Below, one piece after another: positions 54,527-63,174 of a DNA stretch of 64,000 nt. Position 1 is the first letter of the stretch. Every line of letters begins with the position of its first letter. The notes beneath the pieces were generated by a model. The model saw only the letters and a program-made list of their open reading frames with translations, ran no database searches and had not been told where the DNA came from. Source of the stretch: Methanobacterium_B sp963825335 (GTDB taxonomy: Archaea; Methanobacteriota; Methanobacteria; Methanobacteriales; Methanobacteriaceae); contig CAWGSP010000001.1 of the NCBI GenBank assembly GCA_963825335.1, forward strand, positions 1,364,001 to 1,428,000, in the 5' to 3' direction. A program made the translations under genes and the position numbers.

Positions 54527-55381
54527 CTGGTTCCTGAAGAAAAAGTTCTGATTATTGAAGACGAAAATATAACGGCCCTAGAGATACAGAGTAAACTGGA
54601 TGAATGGGGTTACAATGTAGTTGGAATGGCAGGTTCCGGACAGGAAGCCATTGAAACAGCCAATAAAGAAGGCATAGATCTGATCTTAGCCGACATTGTG
54701 TTAAGGGGTGACATGGATGGGATCGATGCAGTAGCCCATATTTCGGAGCGTTTTGATGTGCCGGTAATATATTTAACTGCTCATGCTGATGGTGATACAT
54801 TTCAAAGGGCAAAAATGACCAAACCCTCGGGATATGTGATCAAACCATTTGATGATACAGAACTTAAATACAGCATAGAAATAGCACTTTTAAGGCGTGA
54901 TTTCCACGAGAAAAGCTTAGAATCTCGGGAAAGAGAACGTATGGGAACAGTTAAAGATTTCTTACTCAGTGCTACACCAGCACTAACTTCTCAAGTAAGA
55001 ATCCAGGATACAGCAGGATTTCTGAGGGAATTTGCTAAATTCTTTGAAGACAATATGAAACAAAAGTTCAACAGGGAATTAATTATCCAACAAGAGTCTA
55101 TGGATGACCCCGAGTATTCAAGGAAGGTATTATCTGAGTACATTGCATGGATAGCACAGATGTTTTCAAACATTGGTTATAAAATTGAGACAGGATCTGA
55201 TGAATTTCAGGTAATTGAATGTTTTTGGGGACCAGATATAACAAAAAATAAGATATACTGTCTTATGTGTAGAGCAATGGCTGAGCTAACACTCAACTGG
55301 ACAGGCCTAGACAGTAGGATTAAACATAATTATCTACTCGGACCGAATCCGCCCAAGTGCAGGTTCTCAATAGTAGATTAA
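54527..55381 (+). CDS. Response regulator with methanogen output domain
   Basis: About 284 residues. The receiver domain (1-120) has IIEDEN (acidic pair), LILADIVLRGDMDG with the phospho-accepting Asp, VIYLTAHAD and GYVIKPF with the conserved Lys. A helical linker leads to a C-terminal domain of about 140 residues (FAKFFEDNMKQKFNR, ECFWGPDITKNKIYCLMCRAM) that resembles the methanogen output domain (MetOD1). No ATG, GTG or TTG occurs before the receiver, so translation must use a non-standard codon; CTG at 54527, just after GGGGGTG, fits. ATG at 54626 would cut off the first third of the receiver. Confidence 0.85.
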   Translation: MVPEEKVLIIEDENITALEIQSKLDEWGYNVVGMAGSGQEAIETANKEGIDLILADIVLRGDMDGIDAVAHISERFDVPVIYLTAHADGDTFQRAKMTKPSGYVIKPFDDTELKYSIEIALLRRDFHEKSLESRERERMGTVKDFLLSATPALTSQVRIQDTAGFLREFAKFFEDNMKQKFNRELIIQQESMDDPEYSRKVLSEYIAWIAQMFSNIGYKIETGSDEFQVIECFWGPDITKNKIYCLMCRAMAELTLNWTGLDSRIKHNYLLGPNPPKCRFSIVD

Positions 55382-55523
55382 TTTACTTATTTTGATACCA
55401 AAGTTTGGATTTTATCTGTTGACTGCACAGGTTTTTTTTGTAAGTCTGAAATAGTTATAGGGATTTTTTCAATCAGTTTGATGCTATAATTTGATACTTT
55501 CAAAATAAAAGAGTTTTTATTGT
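55382..55523. other. Non-coding stretch after the response regulator
   Basis: Begins a region of about 2.4 kb (55.4-57.8 kb) with no intact protein gene except a tRNA. This part shows stops in all frames. Confidence 0.4.
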
Positions 55524-55839
55524 TTAGTGTTCCTTAATATCCGTTTTACTGTAACTGCTAAATATCCGCCAATCATCTAATAATATAGCAAGTATCATAC
55601 TTGGAATTCCAAATATCACTACCGACACAAAAAAAATCATCCCATGAGAATGCATTAGACTCTAATAATCCAACTAGGATTGCTAGAATAGCTAGTAATA
55701 ATCCAGAAAAAAAACCAATTTTAATACTGGTACAGGATAATATTTCATGATAATCCGCATCATGCAGGTAATAATACATATATCCAACAAATATAGATAT
55801 TATTACACATTCAATTGGAAATTCCACGTCTGATACCAT
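55524..55839 (-). pseudogene. Small membrane protein, frameshifted at an A8/T8 run
   Basis: The first frame starts MVSDVEFPIECVIISIFVGYMYYYL and continues through a GLLLAILAILVGLLE helix to SWDDFF. At a run of eight T's (A8 at 55629-55636 on the plus strand) the natural continuation moves into another frame: FFVSVVIFGIPSMILAILLDDW and on to KEH, stop 55524. One T less restores about 105 residues with three to four helices. Unknown family. May be a mutation or a homopolymer sequencing error. Confidence 0.65.
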
Positions 55840-55959
55840 ATTATATCATCACCATTTTTAGATACCTATTTTCACTATCAATTTTCACTGGTATTGCCAA
55901 ATTCGTATGTCTCATAATGTATTTCTGATTTATTGATACCATTATTTAGATATTTAAAT

Positions 55960-56314
55960 TCTGATACCTTAGGATCAATATATGCCTATAATATCCCAAT
56001 TTACCACCTTTTATATAGAGACTTTTATAGGAACGACACATTGCAGCTGGTATGTACCATAGAAGTGCTCCAGAATCACCATACCATCCAGCCATTTACC
56101 ACTTGCATAGTAAAATATACCGGACTTGAACAGTCCAAGCATAATTTCTCCCAACTTTTCTTATTCACATAGGTTGAAACTATGAGCTTTGAGTGTTTAG
56201 ATTATGAGTATCTATTTTTAATCCTAGCTCTCCAGCATATATTGGGGATATAATTGTGCTAAGAACGAATGTTAAACTCAACATTGCCACTAACATCAAT
56301 CTTATATATTTCAT
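55960..56314 (-). pseudogene. Broken secreted protein with intact signal peptide
   Basis: From ATG at 56314 (GGAGG just upstream) the frame encodes a clear signal peptide, KYIRLMLVAMLSLTFVLST and IISPIYAGEL, then stops at 56180 after 44 residues. Further down the minus strand in other frames come WTVQVRYILLCKW and MAGWYGDSGALLWYIP-type stretches until about 55960, suggesting a once longer exported protein broken by frameshifts. Function unknown. Confidence 0.55.
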
Positions 56315-56958
56315 ACATTGTCCTCCATTTAAAACTTTTCCATGTAAAGTGTATTACTTATTATATGAATATTAATATTAAAGGATATCGGTAGTGAGTT
56401 TTGGATTTCACAGTTGTTGACGTATCACATATATCGATTCATTTAATCTTAATTCTAGTAAAAAACACTTAAAATTGGATTTTTTAGAAAAAACATGGTG
56501 GGAAGGAGTAATTTGGTCTATATATATAATATTTTTTTTATATAATGATATTAGAAAAATATCGTAATATGCACATCTGTATGTATATACGAATCTCGAA
56601 ACATAGATATTTTCCAAGAAGAATATAAATCGTACATACATGAATATGTACGTGAATTATCCAAAAATTCACAATTAACACATAACTTCAGGGATGACAA
56701 TTACTCTTCTTTTATTGGGCCAAACATAAGAGAATGATATTTAAAAATTTATCTAATTTATATCTAAAATTAGCAACTGTTAAAAATTTTTTTTTTAAAG
56801 AAATAGATGATATTTTAAAAAATATGAAAATCGTACATAAATTGCTTAGTTGGTCTAGGGGTGTTTATGCAAAAGTAGTGTAGAAATAAAAATTTATATT
56901 TTTTGTAAAATAATATTAAATTAATTAGCTACTGGGATCTGGTGCCCAGTATAAACAG
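56315..56958. other. AT-rich stretch with a startless ORF
   Basis: No intact gene. On the plus strand a startless frame from about 56550 to 56737 reads VICTSVCIYESRNIDIFQEE and on to FIGPNIRE before a stop. It may be the tail of a lost gene; I do not recognise it. Confidence 0.4.
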
Positions 56959-57030
56959 TAGTTCCTGGCGGAGTCGAACCGCCGTCGAAAGATCCAGAGT
57001 CTCACAGGATTGCCACTACCCCAAGGAACT
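56959..57030 (-). tRNA. tRNA-Gln (anticodon CTG)
   Basis: A 72-nt tRNA. The acceptor AGTTCCT pairs with AGGAACT, discriminator A; the D-arm is GGGTAGTGGCAATCC; the anticodon loop CTCTGGA gives anticodon CTG; the T arm is GGCGG-TTCGACT-CCGCC. The T27-T43 position of the anticodon stem is unpaired, which weakens it. No encoded CCA. It sits in a stretch of decayed DNA, a common neighbour of tRNA genes used for integration. Confidence 0.9.
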
Positions 57031-57665
57031 GATATGTGTAGGCTAACAACTTATTAATATCAAGATAAAAGCCCAGTTTCAAGATTTGATTTCATAGTAT
57101 TTAATAATTTGGGCTACATAGTTTGGATGACAATCAATTAAATATTCCCAAAAAAAATTATGACTAAATTTCTAGATAAATTCCAATAATAGGGGTTTGT
57201 GAATTTTTTCCAATCTGCACATAATCCATTGAACAGAATCTCACAAAATAATTGATGAGTCAAGGGTAAAAAAAATTACGGATAAATGATTGAAGGAGTT
57301 TGAACAATACCAAATTCTTGAAGAACTTGGAAAACAAAGATTTTTTATTATTTTTTGAATTTATGATCAATAAACATCTAGGAGTATTACCTTACATCTG
57401 GGATTTTGATCATAAAAATTCTAATCGGATACTGAACCAGAAATTAATTTCAAAGTGTTAAAATAGATTATTTTGATATATTAATTGTTTTTTATGTTTT
57501 TATCGGGGTTTAAATTGGTTTTATCAATAATTTATCATGATGATTTATTTTTTGATTTCGTTAAACATAGCTATAACGAAGTACAATTAATTATATTTTT
57601 TGGATGAAAAATATATTGGTATAAAAATCTTCTAAATATATATATTTAGTGTGCAGGTATAGACA
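57031..57665. other. 635-bp gap without genes
   Basis: AT-rich, stops in all frames. I see no direct repeat of the tRNA 3' end that would mark an attachment site. A TATA-like TATATATATTTAG tract lies near 57638-57650, just before the short ORF. Confidence 0.4.
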
Positions 57666-57773
57666 ATGAAATCAATGGATTGGGCTCGAACATTCCTAGA
57701 TCGACTACCAGTTAGTAAAGTAGATAAAGAAAAAATAGCACACAGAAACGCTGAAAGACTATTTGACATATAG
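57666..57773 (+). pseudogene. Fragment resembling the C-terminus of an amidohydrolase
   Basis: A 35-residue ORF, MKSMDWARTFLDRLPV then DKEKIAHRNAERLFDI. The end (K-E-K-I-x-x-x-N-A-E-R-L-F) is the usual terminal helix of amidohydrolase-2-type TIM-barrel proteins, where it follows the last metal strand. The rest of such a gene is missing upstream, so this is most likely the leftover tail after deletion. A short functional peptide is less likely. Confidence 0.6.
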
Positions 57774-57855
57774 ATGTGGGAGATAATATCCCTTAATTTT
57801 TTTATTAAAAAAAAATTTAATGATTTAGATAATTTATAAACAATATTGTTCCTGA

Positions 57856-58392
57856 TTAAGGAACCATACCCAATTTTTGAAGCCAGTTTGATATATCTTT
57901 TCCTGCTTTATCTGCACTACCGCCCTTAATTGGTAGACCTTCTAAAATATTGGATTTAGGACATATTTTTTTGATATCACTTTCACTGCTTCCCATTCCA
58001 CTCCCTTCATGAGTACAGAATGGTATAATGGTCTTTCCAGAAAAATCATATTCTTCTAGGAATGTAAACAAGGCCATAGGCATTGTTCCATACCAGTTAG
58101 GATAACCCAAAAATATCACATCATACGAATCCAGATTTTTTAGATGATTAGAAAGCTCTGGTCTAGCATCATCTTCCTGTTCTTTTTTTGAAACATTTGT
58201 AGTTTCTGTATAATCTTCGGGATATGATTTTACAGTATCGATATTAAAAAGATCAGCTTCTGTTATTTCCTGAATCATCTTGGCTACTACTTCTGTATTA
58301 CCGACGGGTAAGTTTACAATACTTCCACCGACATAGTTATTCCCTTTACGCGAATAATAAGATATCAGACATTTCTTATCTTTTAAATTCAT
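57856..58392 (-). CDS. Flavodoxin
   Basis: A 178-residue FMN protein. It opens KKCLISYYSRKGNNYVGGSI, a variant phosphate loop, has NTEVVAKMI, IFLGYPNWYGTMPMAL (the 50s loop with aromatic Trp/Tyr) and IIPFCTHEGSGMGSS, all typical of the long-chain NADPH/flavodoxin group. Upstream sequence stays open, but GGGGTGAA before ATGATG at 58395/58392 fixes the start here. It is the last gene of a three-gene group with a cupin and a ferredoxin-type aldo-keto reductase. Confidence 0.88.
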   Translation of the reverse strand: MNLKDKKCLISYYSRKGNNYVGGSIVNLPVGNTEVVAKMIQEITEADLFNIDTVKSYPEDYTETTNVSKKEQEDDARPELSNHLKNLDSYDVIFLGYPNWYGTMPMALFTFLEEYDFSGKTIIPFCTHEGSGMGSSESDIKKICPKSNILEGLPIKGGSADKAGKDISNWLQKLGMVP

Positions 58393-58592
58393 CATTTCAC
58401 CCCATATTTTCTTTTTATTAATAAAATACCTTGCACTATAAAGTGGTTCTGTCTTCATCACCAAAATTTCTGTATCGATATTCCTCATCAAAGTTTTAGC
58501 TGTATGTTCAGGGTAGTATCTGTAACATTTCTTTTATTTTGGATCCCATTAACAACAAGACTTCAATGATGTATCCTTTTTTATATACACCC

Positions 58593-59018
58593 TTATCTCA
58601 AATTGTTATATTCTTCATCTGTTACAGGTTCCAACCATTCTGGAGGCCCTGCATTGACATTTGTCTCAATTGATAGATGTACAAACCAACTGTCATGTTG
58701 TGCTCCATGCCAGTGTTTAATATTTGGAGAGATTTTTACCACGTCGCCAGGTTTAAGTTTCTGTACTGTCTTTCCTTCCTCTTGATAGTAACCACATCCG
58801 CCAGTTACTAAAAGAATCTGTCCACCCGGATGTTTATGCCAATTATTTCTTGCTCCGGGTTCAAATGTTACATTGCCTATTGGACAATTAAATTCATCAT
58901 CACCTTGCACAAGCATACTGAGATATGCTGTACCTTTAAAATACTTACTAAACTGTTCGGGAAGTTTTTCTCCTTTCGGGAAGATAACACTTTTGCTGAG
59001 ATTATTTAATTCATCCAT
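58593..59018 (-). CDS. Cupin-domain protein
   Basis: A 141-residue single-domain cupin. Metal ligands are visible in motif 1, RNNWHKHPGGQ (HxH), with later His in IKHWHGA of motif 2. The CPIGNVTFEPGARNNWH stretch is typical of cupins found next to carboxymuconolactone or aldo-keto reductase genes. It may bind a metal and act on a quinone or carbonyl compound. Between flavodoxin and aldo-keto reductase on the same strand. Confidence 0.88.
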   Translation of the reverse strand: MDELNNLSKSVIFPKGEKLPEQFSKYFKGTAYLSMLVQGDDEFNCPIGNVTFEPGARNNWHKHPGGQILLVTGGCGYYQEEGKTVQKLKPGDVVKISPNIKHWHGAQHDSWFVHLSIETNVNAGPPEWLEPVTDEEYNNLR

Positions 59019-59056
59019 AATTTTGTACTCCTCTATATTTTCTATCCCTGCAGAAA

Positions 59057-60223
59057 TTAAGGTAATTTATATAACTCTTTAACTTTCTTCAGTTCCTGAA
59101 TTATTGGAATATTCTGTGGGCAATGTTCTTCACATATACCACATTCTGTACAGGAATCTGCTCGTTCATTTTCCATTATAAGCCCCATGTAATGGAATAA
59201 GTATACTTCCTTTGTTTCTGGACTGCCAAATAGGAAATAGTCATTATATTTTGCAAAGTTTTCCGGAATACTCACACCATTAGGGCATGGTAAGCAGTAT
59301 CCACAACCGGTACAGTTGATTTTAAATTTATTATCAAAAATTGATTTGGCCTGATCTGTGATTTTTAATTCTGTATCTGTTAGTGAATTTGGCAGAGCTT
59401 CTTCTGCAACTTTTAAATTCTCTTTAATCTGCTCCATGGTACCCATACCACTCAAAACCACCGATACTTCTGGATGGTTCCAAACCCATCTTAAAGCCCA
59501 CTCTGCAGGGGATCTTTTCACATCTGAACTATCGAATACTTTTTTAACTTCTTCAGGGATAATAACTGCTAACTGCCCTCCTCTCAAAGGTTCCATAACA
59601 GCTACACCTAAACCCTTACTGTGAGCATATTCTAATCCTTCTTTTCCAGCTTGATAATCTCTATCAAGGTAGTTATATTGGATTAAACAGAAAGACCAAT
59701 CATAATAGTCTACAACTTCTTTAAATAGTTCTATTCTATGATGAAATGAGAATCCTGCATGTTTTATCCTTCCATCAGCAATTGCTTTATCTAAAAACTC
59801 ATCAAAGCCTAGTTCCTTTAGATTTTCCCAGTAAGTTTGATTGATACCATGAACCATATAAAAATCAATATGATCCGTTTCTAAACGTTCTAATTGTTCA
59901 TTTAAGTATTTATCCATGTCTTCTCTGGTTTCTATCATCCAACTAGGGAGTTTCGTAGCTATTTTTACCTTGTCTCTGTATCCATCTTTTAATGCTTTTG
60001 CTACGATGGGTTCGCTTGCACCTCCATGTTCCAAACTAGAACTGTGATAAGGATATGCAGTATCTATAACATTCACACCTTGATCAACGGCGTAACGGAT
60101 CATATTTATTGCATTTTCTTGATCAACACAAGTTGGATCATCACCAATTATCGGAAGCCGCATGCATCCAAAACCTAAAACAGAAACTTTTTCACCTGTT
60201 TTTCCAAAATCACGATATAACAT
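59057..60223 (-). CDS. Aldo/keto reductase with C-terminal 4Fe-4S domain
   Basis: A 388-residue protein. The N-terminal (beta/alpha)8 barrel has the AKR tetrad: Asp and Tyr in DTAYPYHSS, Lys in IATKLP and His in YMVHGIN. The last 90 residues carry two Fe-S motifs, CTGCGYCLPCPNG and CTECGICEEHCPQ. This group reduces aldehydes or ketones and may draw electrons from ferredoxin. ATG at 60223 has GGAGGA upstream. Divergent from the HxlR regulator with a 205-bp gap. Confidence 0.92.
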   Translation of the reverse strand: MLYRDFGKTGEKVSVLGFGCMRLPIIGDDPTCVDQENAINMIRYAVDQGVNVIDTAYPYHSSSLEHGGASEPIVAKALKDGYRDKVKIATKLPSWMIETREDMDKYLNEQLERLETDHIDFYMVHGINQTYWENLKELGFDEFLDKAIADGRIKHAGFSFHHRIELFKEVVDYYDWSFCLIQYNYLDRDYQAGKEGLEYAHSKGLGVAVMEPLRGGQLAVIIPEEVKKVFDSSDVKRSPAEWALRWVWNHPEVSVVLSGMGTMEQIKENLKVAEEALPNSLTDTELKITDQAKSIFDNKFKINCTGCGYCLPCPNGVSIPENFAKYNDYFLFGSPETKEVYLFHYMGLIMENERADSCTECGICEEHCPQNIPIIQELKKVKELYKLP

Positions 60224-60383
60224 TGATTATCCTCCTTTAAATAAAAAAACATCTAATTAATCTTTAATTTATATCAGTTGTAAGGTTGTAAAAAATTTTC
60301 CAAACTTTGTGGATTTATTTATTAATGACTGAAAACAAATCATGTATTAAGAAGTATTATGCTAACTTAAAGTAATTTTTCTA

Positions 60384-60414
60384 ACCATTTGGTAATGCAG
60401 TTACCGTATGGTAA
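60384..60414. promoter_or_regulatory. Nested inverted repeats upstream of the HxlR gene
   Basis: GGTAA (60391-60395), TTACC (60401-60405) and GGTAA (60410-60414) form two overlapping inverted repeats, GGTAA-N5-TTACC and TTACC-GTAT-GGTAA. ACCATTTGGT at 60384-60393 adds a further dyad. It lies 15 bp before the likely start codon, where a repressor would block its own gene. HxlR proteins bind as dimers to such sites. Confidence 0.65.
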
Positions 60415-60428
60415 GTGGTGAAATCTGT

Positions 60429-60824
60429 ATGACTAGAAGAGATCGTTATTTCAACGAAGTTTATCAAACTGTTGATGAGACATTTGATTATCTTAGGAAA
60501 AAATGGAATATTAAAATAATTAAAGGATTATTCTGTGATTGTAAACATTTTAAGGACTTTTTAGAAGATCATCCAGATTTGAGCAGTAAGGTTTTATCTG
60601 AAAGATTGAAAGAATTAGAATTGAAAGGGATACTAGAAAAAAAAGTTATAAGCTCCACACCTGTTCAGACCGAGTACTACTTGACTGAAAAAGGTCGTAG
60701 ATTGAACAAGATAATCTTTGAACTGTTTGATTTTGCTTTAGATGAAGTTATGAAGAATGAGTCTAACAATGAACTAAAAGATGAATCTAAAGAGAATTTA
60801 AAAGTTTGTTTAAACATGAATTAA
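60429..60824 (+). CDS. HxlR-family winged-helix regulator
   Basis: A 131-residue wHTH protein. It has the HxlR layout: KKWNIKIIKGLFCDCKHF (start of the wing domain), LSSKVLSERLKELELKGILEKK (recognition helix) and VQTEYYLTEKGRRL (wing). A CDC pair at residues 36 and 38 might act as a redox switch, as Cys residues do in some HxlR members. GGTGA precedes ATG at 60429; a GTG-type upstream start at 60408 would overlap the operator. It probably controls the divergent reductase group and itself. Confidence 0.88.
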   Translation: MTRRDRYFNEVYQTVDETFDYLRKKWNIKIIKGLFCDCKHFKDFLEDHPDLSSKVLSERLKELELKGILEKKVISSTPVQTEYYLTEKGRRLNKIIFELFDFALDEVMKNESNNELKDESKENLKVCLNMN

Positions 60825-61022
60825 TCCTAATTTTTTTTTATATTAGATATTAGATATTATATGAATAAGAACAGAGTTTGACGAGTGAATATTAAGTCAT
60901 GTCACTCTGACGGTTGTTTTAAAAGATATATTTGATAATTACTATTATAATAGCTTAACCTTCTATAGTGGTTAAGATTCGTCAAACAATTTTAATTAAA
61001 AATAAAATAAATTTTTTTTAAC

Positions 61023-62954
61023 CTATGTAGGGATGGTGAAATAGAATGTTGAACCTTCTCCAGGTTCTGATTTTACCCATATTTTTCCACCATGGTGTGT
61101 AATGATTTTTTTAATTATTGAAAGTCCTATACCATTGCCAGGATACTGTTCTCTATTGTGTAATCTTTTAAATACTTCAAAGATTTGTTCTTGATGTCTT
61201 GTTTCAATTCCTATCCCATTATCAGCTATAGAAAATATCCATTCATTTTGGCCTTTCTGTGAAGATATATGAATTTCCGGAAGATTTTGTCCGTGGAATT
61301 TAATAGCATTGGTTATTAAGTTTTGAAATACTTGCAACATTTGATTTTCATCAGCAAAGATTTCTGGGAGGGGATCATGAGTTATATTCACATTATTTTC
61401 CACGATTAAAATAGCTAAATTGTGAAGAGCGACGTCTAATATTTTTTCTAGGTCTATATTCTCAAACACATTAGTATGATTAGTTATTCGTGAAAATTCG
61501 AGAAGATCATCTATCAATAATCTCATACGTTGAGCACCATCAACAATATATTCAATAAAATCATTGGCATCGCTATCTAAATTATTTTTGTAACGCTTTT
61601 CCAGTAACTGAGAATAAAGGGCTACCATTCTGAGTGGTTCCTGAAGATCGTGGGATGAAACATACGCAAAGCGTTCAAGTTCTTCGTTAGAACGTTTTAA
61701 TTCATCCATAGTTTTTTTCATTTGTTCTTCTCTGAGTTTACGCTTGGTTATATCGCGGATATTTCCATCCCTATATAATGCCTTTCCTGTGTCATCTTTG
61801 ATAAGGATCATTTTATTTGAAATCCATCGATATTCTCCATTTTTAGCCCGTTGACGGTACTCTAACTCAACTTTATTATCTTGTTTCAGTCTGTTAATTC
61901 CAACTTCCACATCGATCCTATCATCACGATGGATCATGTTGAATGAATGTTCAGTATCTAATTCTATCAATTCATCTGGAGAATAACCAACAACATTTGC
62001 TGCAGATGGACTAATGTATTCATATCTACCTGTTTGTAAATTCAGCCTGTAAATAACATCTTGGGAATTGTCCAGCACGGAATGGAAACGTGATTCACTT
62101 TCTTGAAGTGCTTTTTCTGTTTTTTTACGCTCTGTTATATCATAAACTATGGTAAATATACTTTTTTTCCCATTAAAATCGATAAAATCGCTGTTAAATA
62201 ACACTGGCCGTTTTTCTCCAGTTTTTGTCCGTATTTCAAATTCTTCATTGTAAATAATTCCTTTATTTGACAGCCTTTCTACTATGTCTTCCCTATCTTC
62301 ATCAGAAAAAATATTTAAGTTAGTAGCGGTAGTATTAAGCAATTCTGATCGTTTGTATTTGGTTATATTTGAGTAGGCTTCATTAACTTCGACTATATTA
62401 GAATCAGTAGTTATTAACATTCCCACCGAATTGGAATTAAAAGCCTTTAAAAACTTCTCCTCGCTTTCTTTTAATTTTTTTACAGCTTTTTTACGCTGTG
62501 TTATATCTTCAAATGTGGTGTAAACTTGAAATGGTTTTGTTTCTCCTTTTTTGTACTGTGGAATGGCATTGATATTTATCCAACGAGTTTTTTCTATTTT
62601 AGGATCAAAAACGCCCATTATCACATTTTCGACTGTTTTCCCAGTTTTCAATGCAACCATTGCAGGATGAGTTTCACCTGGAAAGTTTGATCCATCTTCG
62701 TGAATACTTTTCCATCTAGGGTCTGTTGAGGTTCTGCCCTGCATTTGATTAAAAGATAAACCGAGTATTTTTTCTGCAGCAGGATTTGCAGAGATAATAT
62801 TGCCATCAATATCTTGATATACCACACCTAGTACCATAGTCTCAAAAAGTGTGCGATATTTCTCTTCACTTTCTTTTAAACGCTGAAGTAATACTTCTTC
62901 AGTTTTATTAGGATTTTCCCTAGCAATTTTAGTATCATCATCTGCTCTGATCAT
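61023..62954 (-). CDS. Multi-PAS histidine kinase
   Basis: A 643-residue soluble kinase without membrane helices. Three PAS domains are readable: about 25-150 (TMVLGVVYQDIDGNIISANPA), 165-285 (NSVGMLITTDSNIVEVNEAY) and 290-410 (QDVIYRLNLQTGRYEYISPSA), each joined by a PAC-type tail (DITxRK). Then HisKA (FAYVSSHDLQEPLRMV) and HATPase (NLITNAIKFHG, IADNGIGIE, GIGLSIIKKI). It would sense an intracellular signal, redox or ligand. No partner response regulator is adjacent. Confidence 0.93.
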   Translation of the reverse strand: MIRADDDTKIARENPNKTEEVLLQRLKESEEKYRTLFETMVLGVVYQDIDGNIISANPAAEKILGLSFNQMQGRTSTDPRWKSIHEDGSNFPGETHPAMVALKTGKTVENVIMGVFDPKIEKTRWININAIPQYKKGETKPFQVYTTFEDITQRKKAVKKLKESEEKFLKAFNSNSVGMLITTDSNIVEVNEAYSNITKYKRSELLNTTATNLNIFSDEDREDIVERLSNKGIIYNEEFEIRTKTGEKRPVLFNSDFIDFNGKKSIFTIVYDITERKKTEKALQESESRFHSVLDNSQDVIYRLNLQTGRYEYISPSAANVVGYSPDELIELDTEHSFNMIHRDDRIDVEVGINRLKQDNKVELEYRQRAKNGEYRWISNKMILIKDDTGKALYRDGNIRDITKRKLREEQMKKTMDELKRSNEELERFAYVSSHDLQEPLRMVALYSQLLEKRYKNNLDSDANDFIEYIVDGAQRMRLLIDDLLEFSRITNHTNVFENIDLEKILDVALHNLAILIVENNVNITHDPLPEIFADENQMLQVFQNLITNAIKFHGQNLPEIHISSQKGQNEWIFSIADNGIGIETRHQEQIFEVFKRLHNREQYPGNGIGLSIIKKIITHHGGKIWVKSEPGEGSTFYFTIPT

Positions 62955-63174
62955 AATTACACCAGGATACTATTTTTAAATAATCATGAAATTCTTTGAT
63001 AATATTCTGATTTATAATTGTCTATGTGATGAATTATGCAATAACTTTTCTTAATATATAATAAATAATCTCAAATTTTTATCATGAATCATCCAATAAC
63101 CAGATTTATTGGATTAACGGTAATATTTAATATTTTTCACAGTTCAATTCAATGATAAAAGATTATTTTAGTTT

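Noticed and set aside
55933..56172. 79-codon plus-strand ORF
   Set aside because: No ribosome site, and the opposite strand shows the better protein-like remnant with a signal peptide.
56408..56641. 77-codon minus-strand ORF in the decayed region
   Set aside because: AT-rich, no ribosome site, amino-acid composition (Tyr/Ile/Phe-rich) typical of random AT-rich frames.
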